Source of the DNA: JASLQO01 sp002327525
GTDB lineage: Bacteria > Pseudomonadota > Gammaproteobacteria > Pseudomonadales > Azotimanducaceae
NCBI GenBank assembly: GCA_030744435.1
Contig: JASLQO010000009.1
Location: forward strand, 248,001-312,000
DNA: 64,000 nt
Direction of reading: 5' to 3'
The position numbers were made by a program, and so were the translations under genes. Shown one piece after another: positions 18,289 to 26,035 of this stretch; the stretch's first letter is position 1, and the number at the start of each line of letters is the position of its first letter. The notes under the pieces are model-generated. The model worked only from the letters and a program-made list of their open reading frames with translations, had not been told where the DNA came from and searched no databases.

Positions 18289-18705
18289 TCAAATCTGACG
18301 CACTTTCATCCGGCAGCGCTCAGCGCCTTCCGGAATTGTTTCACTGATCGTCAACTCTGCGCCGCAGCGTCTCAACATGATGCGATCCATGTCCATAGCG
18401 GTGTCGCATGCGTAGCGATGCTCGCTTGCCGTGAATCCATACGGGCAATATGGAAGCTCGAGGGTGAACTCGTTTCCATCGATTTCAGAAAACCGAAACG
18501 GGAAGCCAAACTGCTGGCCAGAGTCGATGAGCTGCTGCTTCGTTTCGGCAATGGAATCCGTCTTGCGTACGCCCCCGAGCCATGGCAGAAAAGCCATGCA
18601 CCAGCTCACCCCCCGCGCCAGAGGCTCTCCGATCAGCGGGATGTGCGACAGGAGCACATGAATCCCGCCCAGTATGCGCATGAACGCGTCGATGTATCGC
18701 TGCAT
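18289..18705 (-). CDS. Hypothetical protein with a four-cysteine C-terminal motif
   Basis: 138 aa from ATG 18705. The N-terminal third is amphipathic (MQRYIDAFMRILGGIHVLLS). The C-terminal half carries cysteines spaced C-x12-C-x13-C-x16-C: CPYGFTASEHRYAC, then RRC, then ERC near the end. This spacing resembles the C-x12-C-x13-C-x14-C Fe-S site of SufR-type regulators and the cysteine arrangement of ATC-hydrolase/4-vinyl-reductase-like small domains. No helix-turn-helix is present. It could bind a metal or Fe-S cluster, but that is inference. It sits between a membrane-protein gene and the divergent mutase gene on the same strand. Confidence 0.6.
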   Translation of the reverse strand: MQRYIDAFMRILGGIHVLLSHIPLIGEPLARGVSWCMAFLPWLGGVRKTDSIAETKQQLIDSGQQFGFPFRFSEIDGNEFTLELPYCPYGFTASEHRYACDTAMDMDRIMLRRCGAELTISETIPEGAERCRMKVRQI

Positions 18706-18739
18706 TGCACTGTTCTCGGGTAGTGCCTTCAGAGGCTCC

Positions 18740-19273
18740 CTAGATGAAGACCTCCACCAGGTTTTCGATAAAAGCGGCCCCAATCCACGTGATCGGCACG
18801 ATGACGGGGTACAAACCGAAACGCGCCACGATACTGAGGTTGAACGGCCACTCCGCCACCGTAGCAACTTCCCTTCGATAGGTCAGCAGGGGCCCCAGTA
18901 TTTCAGCATTTACCAGCGGATCTCCACCCCTCGTTTCCTTGATGCTGTCCTGTATACGGGCGAGTACCGCCTGCTTTGCCTGCCGGAGCGCCAGGTGAAT
19001 CGGCCAGACGGGAGCGAGGAAGAGGAACACCAGCGGTACAGCGGTTGCAACGAGTCCGGGGATGGTCGTCCGGGGGTCGGTGTCCGAAACCAGCCACATG
19101 ATGGCAAACAGCGCCTGTGCTCCGATGACCATCAGCGTAGAATTCAGCGTCATGTCTCCAAACGGCATGAGGTTTCGATTGTCGAGCAGATCGATGGTCA
19201 GCTGATTCGAAAGTCTGCGGAACAGTCGTGCATTGTCACCAGTGCGCGCATCGCACAGGTCATGAACACTCAT
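18740..19273 (-). CDS. Hypothetical multi-helix membrane protein
   Basis: 177 aa from ATG 19273 (MSVHDLCDARTGDNARLFRR), the ATG overlapping the stop of the upstream damaged frame (ATGA). Hydrophobic segments: NSTLMVIGAQALFAIMWLV, TTIPGLVATAVPLVFLFLAP and the C-terminal FGLYPVIVPITWIGAAFIEN. A cytoplasmic charged stretch (ALRQAKQAVLARIQDSIKET) lies between. It may be an independent protein or the C-terminal part of one longer membrane protein whose first half (19270-19761) is frameshifted. The family is not one I can name. Confidence 0.5.
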   Translation of the reverse strand: MSVHDLCDARTGDNARLFRRLSNQLTIDLLDNRNLMPFGDMTLNSTLMVIGAQALFAIMWLVSDTDPRTTIPGLVATAVPLVFLFLAPVWPIHLALRQAKQAVLARIQDSIKETRGGDPLVNAEILGPLLTYRREVATVAEWPFNLSIVARFGLYPVIVPITWIGAAFIENLVEVFI

Positions 19274-19761
19274 GCGAATGCGGGCACTATGGCCATGGCA
19301 AACGTATTCACGCTGTTGGTTAGTGCATCCAGCATGCGTTGAAATCCTCCTGCCAGAAACCAGCTCTGCGACAGCCACAGTCCGATACCAAGAGCGGTAT
19401 TTCCAACACCCACATGATGGAAAAGAGGTATGAGAGGGAATGAAGCGTCCTGTGTCCACGAAACACCAGGGGGGACAGCATAGCCAAAACCAGAACCAGC
19501 GACAGTGGGCCTGCGAGCCAGAAAGCAAACGTAAATACCGGCATCGGGAACAGGGGATAGGACTCACGAATTGCAAGGACGGTGGAATTGTAGAGGAAGA
19601 AAGCCGTTAAGAACTTCATCGGCGGCGTGGAGAGCGAGAGCGGCGACCAGCATGATCCAACCAAAAACCGCGAAGGCGCATCTGTCACATTTTGACCACG
19701 TTCGAAATGTAGAAAAATCCATTGAAATCAATATGATTGGCTTCAACTGCGCCGTACTCAT
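19270..19761 (-). pseudogene. Frameshifted membrane protein, HXXEE-like
   Basis: Three consecutive segments in two frames read as one protein. 19761-~19595 gives FGWIMLVAALALHAADEVLN. ~19595-~19390 gives FLYNSTVLAIRESYPLFPMP and a membrane helix ending LEIPLL. ~19390-19270 gives LWLSQSWFLAGGFQRMLDAL and a last helix before TGA. Two indels, near 19595 and near 19390, explain this. The HAADE...YNSTV arrangement resembles HXXEE-domain membrane proteins. Third-position GC is high in each chosen segment and low in the alternatives. Possibly part of a larger gene continuing into 18740-19273. Confidence 0.6.
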
Positions 19762-19773
19762 GCAATATCCGGG

Positions 19774-20673
19774 CTAGAGGACCTCACCCAGTTTGCGCGC
19801 GAGTTCGGCATAGACTTCGCGGATGGGTCGTTGCAGGAGATCGCTTCGAGCCTCGTCGAACAGCTCGGCCACGCGCCGACTCATGAGGCTTTCCACGTGA
19901 TAGCGCAGCCGCGCACGGCGGTGCAGATCGGCATCGTTGTGGTCATCACGCCAAAGGCTGTGTGCATTGATCGCTTCATCCAGCTCGGCGATAGAGTCGT
20001 CGGTAATTGACGCCGAGAGCACCGGTGGGCGCCATTCACCGGGTTCGACGTGACGATAGTCCACGACTGAGCGAATGTCGTGCAACATCTGTTCGGCTCC
20101 CGCACAGTCGCACTTATTGACAACGTAGATGTCGGCTGTCTCGAGAATACCGGCCTTCATCGCCTGCACCGCATCTCCGGATTCGGGCACGAGTACTAAT
20201 ACCACGGTATCCACGAGGTTGCGGATCTCGTAGTCCGCCTGACCGACCCCGACGGTTTCGAGAATCACCTCGTCGAATCCGTGCTTATCGAGAACCATCA
20301 GCATTTCACAGATGTTGTCGGCCAGACCGTCATGGGCATTGCGACTGGGAATCGAGCGGATATACAGCCCAGGGTGTTCGGCCACGGTGTCCATACGAAT
20401 CCGGTCACCGAGAATGGAGCCACGTGAGATGGGGCTGGTGGGGTCTATGGCTAGTACCGCCATTCGCGCCCGCGCTTCGAGGCGAGTGGCCGCCAGGCGC
20501 GCGATGAGCGTGCTCTTTCCTGCGCCCGGCGGCCCGGTTATACCGATTCGCGTTGCCGGGTCATGCGGTGAACTGGCCACGGCGGCCAGACAGTCTGCGA
20601 CACTGGCGCGTGAGGCCCTCGTGAGGGCCCGGCTCAGGGCGCGTCGGTTGGAGAGGCGGGGTGGCGACTCCAT
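19774..20673 (-). CDS. meaB: MeaB/ArgK-type GTPase, mutase chaperone
   Basis: G3E P-loop GTPase, about 299 aa. Walker A GPPGAGKST is at residues 47-55. Other motifs are AIDPTSPISRGSILGDRIRM (switch region), ETVGVGQADYEIRNLVDTVV and VVNKCD (base recognition). MeaB proteins gate adenosylcobalamin transfer and protect B12 mutases from inactivation. The ATG at 20673 overlaps the stop of the B12-subunit gene (TGATG), so it is translated with the mutase at 20.7-22.7 kb. It is the only such GTPase in the window and could serve both mutases. Confidence 0.96.
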   Translation of the reverse strand: MESPPRLSNRRALSRALTRASRASVADCLAAVASSPHDPATRIGITGPPGAGKSTLIARLAATRLEARARMAVLAIDPTSPISRGSILGDRIRMDTVAEHPGLYIRSIPSRNAHDGLADNICEMLMVLDKHGFDEVILETVGVGQADYEIRNLVDTVVLVLVPESGDAVQAMKAGILETADIYVVNKCDCAGAEQMLHDIRSVVDYRHVEPGEWRPPVLSASITDDSIAELDEAINAHSLWRDDHNDADLHRRARLRYHVESLMSRRVAELFDEARSDLLQRPIREVYAELARKLGEVL

Positions 20674-21068
20674 CACGACAACGCCGCTTCCAGCGCGCTG
20701 AGCGTATCGTTGAGGCTCATCTCGCTGGTGAATACACCGAGTGCACCCATCTCCAGCAGAGCCTGGGTATCCTGCGGTGCAATGGTGCCGCCGATGAACA
20801 CCCCTATATTCGCCGCGCCGAGCTTGGCGAGTTCATCCAGCGTTTGGGCCAGAAGTGTGTGGTGGGAACCGGACAGGATACTCAAGCCCACCGCATCGAC
20901 ATCCTCGTCGGCCGCTACACGCGCGATGTAGTCAGGGCTCTTTCGCAGGCCCGTGTAGATGACGTCCGCACCGGCATCCCGGAGAGCCAGCGTGATGATC
21001 TTGGCACCGACGTCGTGACCGTCGAGACCAGGCTTGGCGATCAGAATACGTTTTCCTTTGAGACTCAT
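20673..21068 (-). CDS. Cobalamin-binding small subunit of acyl-CoA mutase
   Basis: 131-aa B12-binding protein typical of two-subunit methylmalonyl/isobutyryl-type mutases. DGHDVG near residue 17 is the canonical DxHxxG histidine motif; GLSILSGSHHTLLAQTLDEL and VFIGGTIAPQDTQALLEMGA supply the serine and GG motifs. It follows the large-subunit gene by 31 bp and overlaps meaB. It should hold adenosylcobalamin base-off and dock on the 21100-22707 product. Confidence 0.95.
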   Translation of the reverse strand: MSLKGKRILIAKPGLDGHDVGAKIITLALRDAGADVIYTGLRKSPDYIARVAADEDVDAVGLSILSGSHHTLLAQTLDELAKLGAANIGVFIGGTIAPQDTQALLEMGALGVFTSEMSLNDTLSALEAALS

Positions 21069-21099
21069 GAATGGTCCTCTCCAGTGGCGGGAAGTAGCT

Positions 21100-22707
21100 T
21101 CATGCCCTCAGAGGAGGCTCCTGAAACTCTCCCCAGTGCCTCTTGAGCTCTCCCACCATCTCACCGACGGTGGCATAGGCGTGGCAACACTCGACCAGAA
21201 GGGGCATTAGGTTGACATCATCATGGATCGCGGCGCTGGCGAGCGCTTTGAGCGCTTTCTCCGTGCGCACATTGTCACGCCGGTCTCGAATCGCTTCGTA
21301 TTTGGCGATGATGCGCCTGCGATTATCGGGATCCTGACGAAACACCTCACCGAAACCCGCGTGCTCTTCGTCTCGCTGGTAACGGTTCACACCCACCACT
21401 ATACGTTGACCCGCGTCCACCTGCCGCTTGCGCTCCCGTGCCCGTTCGACGATGCGCATCTGAATGTAGCCCTCCTCGATGGCTTTCACGACCCCTCCGT
21501 AGTCGTCGATCTCCTGCATTACCCGCAGAATCTTATCCTCCATGCGATCGGTTAGATACTCCACGTAGTAGCTGCCGCCGAGCGGATCGACAGTGTCGGC
21601 GATGCCGCTTTCGTGGGAGATGATCTGTTGGGTGCGCAGAGCCAGTTCGGCACTCTGTTCGGTCGGAATCTGAAAGGCCTCGTCGTACGCGGAGGTAAAA
21701 ATGGATTGCGCGCCGCCCAGTACCGCGGCCATGGTTTCCGTGCCCACACGAACCACGTTGTTGAGTGGTTGTGCGGCCGTTAGGGAAGAACCACCACACA
21801 CGACACCGAAGCGAAACAGAAGGCTTCTGGGATCCTTTGCATCGTAGCGTTCCTGCAGGAGCCGCGCCCATATGCGCCTGGCCGCCCGAAACTTGGCCAC
21901 TTCCTCGAAGAGGTCCATATGTACGTAGAAAAAGAAGCTCAGGCGCCGGGCGAAACTGTCGATATCGACACCGCGAGCCAGTAGTTCATTCACGTAGGCA
22001 AGTCCGTTGGCGAGCGTGTAGCCGATCTCCTCCGCCGCTGTGCAGCCGGCATCACGCACATGCGCACCAGCGATACTGATGGGGTTGAAACGTGGGCTTT
22101 CCTGATTGGCGTACACGATCGAGTCGGCGATTAGGCGCATGGAGGGTTTCACCGGGAAGATCCAGGTGCCGCGCGCTACGTACTCCTTGAGGATGTCGTT
22201 TTGGATGGTGCCGGACAACGACGCTCTCGGCACTCCCGCGTTGTCCGCGGCGGCCAGGTACATGGCGAAGATGATGGCCGCGGTGCTATTGATGGTGAAC
22301 GACGTGGAGATGGCGCCGAGGTCGATGCCATCCAACAACACTTCCATTTCCGCGAGGTTCGACAGCGATACACCAACCTTGCCCACCTCGGCGCTCGCCA
22401 CGATGTCCACCGGGTCGTAGCCGCATTGAGTCGGCAGGTCCAGCGCCACGGACAGACCGGTCTGGCCCTGATCCAACAGAAACCGGTAACGCTCGTTGGA
22501 TTCTTCGGCAGAACCGAACCCCGAATACTGGCGCATGGTCCAGCGGCGACCGCGAAATCCGTTGGCGAAGATGCCACGCGTGTAGGGCATCTGACCGGGC
22601 AGTCCGGGATCAGGATTTCCCAGCATCTCCGGCGTTACCAGCACCGGCACTTCTATACCCGAAGGCGTGAACGCGGGTGCGGGCTCAGGTTTGGTTTCGG
22701 TCGTCAC
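21100..22707 (-). CDS. Methylmalonyl-CoA mutase family large subunit
   Basis: 535 aa from GTG 22707, preceded by AGGAG at 7 nt; an ATG at 22734 is possible but would overlap the crotonase gene more. TIM-barrel motifs: PYTRGIFANGFRGRRWTMRQ, GLSVALDLPTQCGYDP, GTIQNDILKEYVARGTWIFP, PSMRLIADS, ISIAGAHVRDAG and DTVDPLGGSYYVEYL. By eye, Arg207, Gln197 and His244 of classical MCM are kept, but Tyr89 aligns with Phe (FANGF), as in isobutyryl-CoA mutases, and the usual TQTSG-like stretch reads VVCGG. The substrate is a 2-methyl-branched or malonyl-type acyl-CoA; methylmalonyl-CoA is likely but not certain. Overlaps the upstream crotonase by 23 bp. Confidence 0.92.
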   Translation of the reverse strand: MTTETKPEPAPAFTPSGIEVPVLVTPEMLGNPDPGLPGQMPYTRGIFANGFRGRRWTMRQYSGFGSAEESNERYRFLLDQGQTGLSVALDLPTQCGYDPVDIVASAEVGKVGVSLSNLAEMEVLLDGIDLGAISTSFTINSTAAIIFAMYLAAADNAGVPRASLSGTIQNDILKEYVARGTWIFPVKPSMRLIADSIVYANQESPRFNPISIAGAHVRDAGCTAAEEIGYTLANGLAYVNELLARGVDIDSFARRLSFFFYVHMDLFEEVAKFRAARRIWARLLQERYDAKDPRSLLFRFGVVCGGSSLTAAQPLNNVVRVGTETMAAVLGGAQSIFTSAYDEAFQIPTEQSAELALRTQQIISHESGIADTVDPLGGSYYVEYLTDRMEDKILRVMQEIDDYGGVVKAIEEGYIQMRIVERARERKRQVDAGQRIVVGVNRYQRDEEHAGFGEVFRQDPDNRRRIIAKYEAIRDRRDNVRTEKALKALASAAIHDDVNLMPLLVECCHAYATVGEMVGELKRHWGEFQEPPLRA

Positions 22708-23485
22708 TTCGAGCTCCTCTGGTCTTGCTTGCAAGTGCCCCGTCCGCGGCCTCCCAGTGATCCGCGTGAGTCCAGGTCGTCACCAGGCCGCTGGTTTCCT
22801 CGGCTTGCAGGGCGCTGTGACTCTGACCCGCGCGCCCTGCATTCGCAAGTGCCTTGAAAGCGCGCAGAACCTGGGGTTTTTGCCCCAGCAATGGCTGCAG
22901 GAAGGTATCGAGTACTTCTCCGAGTTCGGAGGCCCCGGCCACCATGTCGACGAGACCCGCGGCGTGCGCATCATGTGCACTGAGCAGCTCGCTGCGGCAG
23001 AGTACAGCCAGGGCACGTTGGGGGCCGAGGAGGCTCACCAGATCGGTGCCGCCGCCCCATGCGGTGGAGATGTTGAGGTGCCCCTGGATGAAACCGATAT
23101 GCGCCGTGGCAGCCGCTACACGAAAATCACACGCCAGCGCCAGCTCGGCGCCACCTCCCCTGGCATCCCCATTCAGCAGTGCAACGACCGGTACCGGAAA
23201 CTCGCGAATGGCCTGCAGGGTTGCCATACCCTGTGCGGACATCGCCCTGGCTTCGTCTTCGCTGCGTACCTGGGCAAGATCGACGAGATCGCCACCAGCG
23301 GCGAAACTCCTTTCGCCTGCGCCGGTGAGAACGGCGCACTTGAGGGTATCGTCTTCGCGGTGCAACTCGAACAGTTCGCGCAATGCATCCAATGTCCCCC
23401 GGCTTAATGCATTGTGCTTTTCGGGGCGGTTCAACGTGACTCGCACGATTGCGCCGGCCCGTTCGGTGAGAATCTCGTCTGTCAT
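22685..23485 (-). CDS. Crotonase family protein, ECHDC1/decarboxylase-like
   Basis: 266 aa from ATG 23485. Oxyanion-hole segments are SFAAGGDLVDLA and LNGDARGGGAELALACDFRV. The following stretch GFIQGHLNISTAWGGGTDL resembles ethylmalonyl/methylmalonyl-CoA decarboxylases (ECHDC1 type: RFVHKEMGIIPSWGGTTRL) rather than hydratases, which have a Glu-Pro/Gly-rich pattern there. Its 3' end overlaps the mutase large-subunit gene. Removal of wrong-carboxylated CoA esters or of methylmalonyl-CoA would make sense beside a mutase, but hydratase activity cannot be excluded from sequence alone. Confidence 0.85.
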   Translation of the reverse strand: MTDEILTERAGAIVRVTLNRPEKHNALSRGTLDALRELFELHREDDTLKCAVLTGAGERSFAAGGDLVDLAQVRSEDEARAMSAQGMATLQAIREFPVPVVALLNGDARGGGAELALACDFRVAAATAHIGFIQGHLNISTAWGGGTDLVSLLGPQRALAVLCRSELLSAHDAHAAGLVDMVAGASELGEVLDTFLQPLLGQKPQVLRAFKALANAGRAGQSHSALQAEETSGLVTTWTHADHWEAADGALASKTRGARSDDRNQT

Positions 23486-23750
23486 CAATACCTCGACGAA
23501 GTGATGGAAGTAGATGTGGCTGGGATCCTAAGTATTGCATTGACGCGTACCCACCGGGTAACCGCAATCCACTCCGCGGGCTTCGGCACGCCATGCGCCT
23601 GATCTCTTGCGTGCGGGTTGTTGTCCGGAGGAAACCGCAACATCACCGCCGCCGATGATTTCGCTTGGAAAAACACTGCGGTAGTGTGTGTTGGCAGTGG
23701 CGTGAATCGCGCCGTCGGAGATGGATTGTTGCTACTGATTGGGAGGTCAT

Positions 23751-24569
23751 ATGCCTGAATACGAATTTCTGCTCTACGATGTGTCGGAGCGAATCTGCAC
23801 GATCACGTTCAACCGCGCCGAGAAGCGCAACGCCCTCAACACGAAGCTCTTGGAGGAGCTGGACGACGCCCTGGATGTGGCCGAAGCGGACGATGACGTT
23901 CGTGTCGTCCTGTTCAAGGGCGCGGGCACCGCTTTCAGCGCCGGATACGACCTGCGTGACAACCCCTACACTGTCCCGCCCGAGGGGCAGGATCATTGGC
24001 GGTTGAATGATGCAGCACCGGCGCTCAGGAAAATCAGTAACCGTTACCTTCGTATCTGGTACTACCCCAAACCCACAATTGCTCAGGTGCAGGGGCCCGC
24101 GATTGCGACAGGTTGCTATTTTCAGATGCTCTGTGATATCGCCTTCGCAGCAGACACGGCGACCTTCGGCCATCAGGCGCAACGTGTAGGCGGTGTGACC
24201 AGTCTACCGTTGTGGGTGTGGATGTTGGGCCTGCGGCAGGCCAAGTACTTGCTGTTGACCGGAAGATTGATCACCGCCAGGGAAGCGCAAAAAATCGGCC
24301 TGGTCACGCGGGTCTTCCCTGCGGATCAACTGGAAGGCGAGGTGAGTCGACTATGTGAAGACCTGGCGGCGGCTAACCCAGTCGGAACGACCTGGTTGAA
24401 GGACGCGATCAATGCTGACTACGACATGATGGGTTTCCGGGCTTCGTTTCCGATGCATCATTCGATGAACGCTGCGATGCGGGTGCTGGAAAAGCAACCA
24501 GGGGAGTTGAACCTGGCTGACATCGTGTTTGGCGGTGATCGGCAGGATGTTCCCGAAGGTGAGGCGTGA
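23751..24569 (+). CDS. Enoyl-CoA hydratase/isomerase family protein
   Basis: 272 aa from ATG 23751, with GGGAGG five nt upstream. Crotonase fold: TITFNRAEKRNALNTKLLEE, oxyanion motif AFSAGYDLRD and IAQVQGPAIATGCYFQMLCD. The region after it is GHQAQRVGGVTSLPLWVWML, in which the usual catalytic glutamates are not obvious. The long C-terminus (YDMMGFRASFPMHHSMNAAM) resembles the frameshifted crotonase at 14989-15806, so the two may be related subfamily members. Transcribed divergently from the mutase island across a 265-bp gap with no recognisable regulatory repeat. Confidence 0.9.
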   Translation: MPEYEFLLYDVSERICTITFNRAEKRNALNTKLLEELDDALDVAEADDDVRVVLFKGAGTAFSAGYDLRDNPYTVPPEGQDHWRLNDAAPALRKISNRYLRIWYYPKPTIAQVQGPAIATGCYFQMLCDIAFAADTATFGHQAQRVGGVTSLPLWVWMLGLRQAKYLLLTGRLITAREAQKIGLVTRVFPADQLEGEVSRLCEDLAAANPVGTTWLKDAINADYDMMGFRASFPMHHSMNAAMRVLEKQPGELNLADIVFGGDRQDVPEGEA

Positions 24570-24597
24570 GGTGATGGCATTCACGCCGACCGGGGAA

Positions 24598-24626
24598 TAT
24601 GAGACAAATCTTGATTGTGTCTCATA
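24598..24626. promoter_or_regulatory. Palindromic operator, copy 1
   Basis: Perfect inverted repeat: arms TATGAGACA (24598-24606) and TGTCTCATA (24618-24626) separated by 11 nt. It lies about 50 bp before the hydrolase start and upstream of the hydrolase-TetR pair. TTGATT (24611-24616) and CAAAAT (24634-24639) with a 17-nt spacer could be a promoter embedded in it. The QsdR-like TetR encoded two genes downstream is the natural candidate to bind here (inference). Confidence 0.75.
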
Positions 24627-24655
24627 AACGAGACAAAATCGCGGTCTGTTTCATA
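24627..24655. promoter_or_regulatory. Palindromic operator, copy 2
   Basis: Second, imperfect copy immediately after the first: AACGAGACA (24627-24635), 11-nt spacer, TGTTTCATA (24647-24655). The right arm differs from copy 1 at one base. The two dyad centres are 29 bp apart. Same geometry and spacer length support one regulator binding both. Confidence 0.65.
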
Positions 24656-24674
24656 TGGTCAGGATCTTACCGGC

Positions 24675-25397
24675 GTGAGCAGTCGTGCAATTCCCGGGCG
24701 GAATCGATATTGGGTGATGGCCGCGGGGCCGTGTGCCGCACTCGTGCCCGCGGCCCCGTTTCTCTATCAGGTGCCTAGGGGGGATGGCCACCCGGTGTTG
24801 GTGATGTCTGGCTTTGGCGGAGATGACAGCTCGACCGCGGTGCTGAGAGGATTCCTGAGTTGCGTCGGCTATCGAAGCCGCGCCTGGAAATTAGGCACCA
24901 ATTGCGGGACTGATATGCCGGATCTGCTGCTCAACCTCGCCAGCCGTCTCGATGCGATATTCACGGCGGCAGGTGAGGTCAAGGTGAGTCTCGTGGGTTG
25001 GAGCCTTGGCGGTGTGTATGCGCGCGTGCTGGCGCACCACTACCGGAAGAAGCTACGGCAGGTCATTACCCTGGGCAGTCCCTTCGCCAGCAACTCGCGG
25101 ACCACCCCCTCTTGCGTGCGCCTGCTGGCCGGAGAACGTCTGCCCGGGATTCCGAGCACGGCCGTGTTCAGTAAGACGGACGTCGTGGTTCCCTGGCAGC
25201 TTGCCACACAACAGCCCACCGAAATCGCGGAAAACGTCGAAGTCTATGCCAGCCATGTGGGCCTCGGGTTCAATCCCGCCGTTTTATACGCTGCGGCCGA
25301 TCGCCTTGCTAATCGTGAGGGACAGTGGCGTTCGATGCAGCGTACGGGCTGGAAACGTCTGATCTACGGACCGGCACGACTGTCGACGGAGCACTAG
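24675..25397 (+). CDS. Alpha/beta hydrolase (lipase/PGAP1-like)
   Basis: About 240 aa from GTG 24675, which places the start just after the tandem operators; an upstream in-frame start at 24615 would lie inside them. The nucleophile elbow is VGWSLGGVYARVLAHHY (GxSxG), the core strand is HPVLVMSGFGGDDSS, and a late histidine follows EVYASHVGLGFNPAVLY. This resembles the esterase/lipase-like hydrolases found next to QsdR-type TetR regulators. Substrate unknown; lipid or lactone esters are likely. The TetR gene starts 3 bp after its stop. Confidence 0.85.
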   Translation: MSSRAIPGRNRYWVMAAGPCAALVPAAPFLYQVPRGDGHPVLVMSGFGGDDSSTAVLRGFLSCVGYRSRAWKLGTNCGTDMPDLLLNLASRLDAIFTAAGEVKVSLVGWSLGGVYARVLAHHYRKKLRQVITLGSPFASNSRTTPSCVRLLAGERLPGIPSTAVFSKTDVVVPWQLATQQPTEIAENVEVYASHVGLGFNPAVLYAAADRLANREGQWRSMQRTGWKRLIYGPARLSTEH

Positions 25398-25400
25398 AAC

Positions 25401-26009
25401 GTGTCGCCAAGAACCTGGCATACCTGTCAGCCAATGGATCTACAGAGTCTCGCACGACAGTGGTTTCTGAGTTCGCGGAGGATAGAACTACAGAAGCTCG
25501 CGGTGGAGCTCGGCATTTCGCGAGCGACCGCCTACCGGTGGGGTGGCAGTGCCGAACAACTCGTGGGACGCGTGCTCGCGTCACTGGTCGATGACACCTT
25601 CCGTCAGCTCGCGCACCGCAGCAGGGCAACCGGTGGCGAGCGTGTGCTCGACGTGCTGGAGCGTGGGATGCGTTATGCGCACAAATTCCGGCCGTTACAG
25701 CAATTCCTGGCCAGAGACGCGCAATTGGGGCTGAGGATAGTTGCTTCCAAGCACAGTCCGGTTCAGGAACGCACGATCGCCAACCTTCAGTGGTTGCTGG
25801 AGGAGGAGATCGACGCCGGCCATATGTCACTGCCGGTCACACCCGATGTCATGGCATACGCGCTCACGCGTATCGTCGAGTCTTTTTTGTACTCAGACCT
25901 CATTATCGGTGCTGCAGCGGAGCTTGAGAACGCATCGAGCATTGTGAAGCTCATGTTGTGCCAGGATCCGCAGCGCGAGCCTGTCCAAACAGAAACACGA
26001 ATCCCGTAG
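25401..26009 (+). CDS. TetR-family regulator, QsdR-like
   Basis: 202 aa from GTG 25401 (GGAG 9 nt upstream); ATG 25434 is an alternative. The N-terminal region LQKLAVELGISRATAYRWGG is a TetR helix-turn-helix with the RATAYRW recognition helix typical of the QsdR subgroup; the C-terminus (RFLQ... TRIVESFLYSDLIIGAAAEL) is an all-helical ligand domain. Three bases separate it from the hydrolase gene. It probably represses this operon through the two palindromes at 24598-24655, with an acyl or lactone ligand as inducer (inference). Confidence 0.87.
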   Translation: MSPRTWHTCQPMDLQSLARQWFLSSRRIELQKLAVELGISRATAYRWGGSAEQLVGRVLASLVDDTFRQLAHRSRATGGERVLDVLERGMRYAHKFRPLQQFLARDAQLGLRIVASKHSPVQERTIANLQWLLEEEIDAGHMSLPVTPDVMAYALTRIVESFLYSDLIIGAAAELENASSIVKLMLCQDPQREPVQTETRIP

Positions 26010-26035
26010 CGGGATAGCTGATAGGAGATTCTCTC

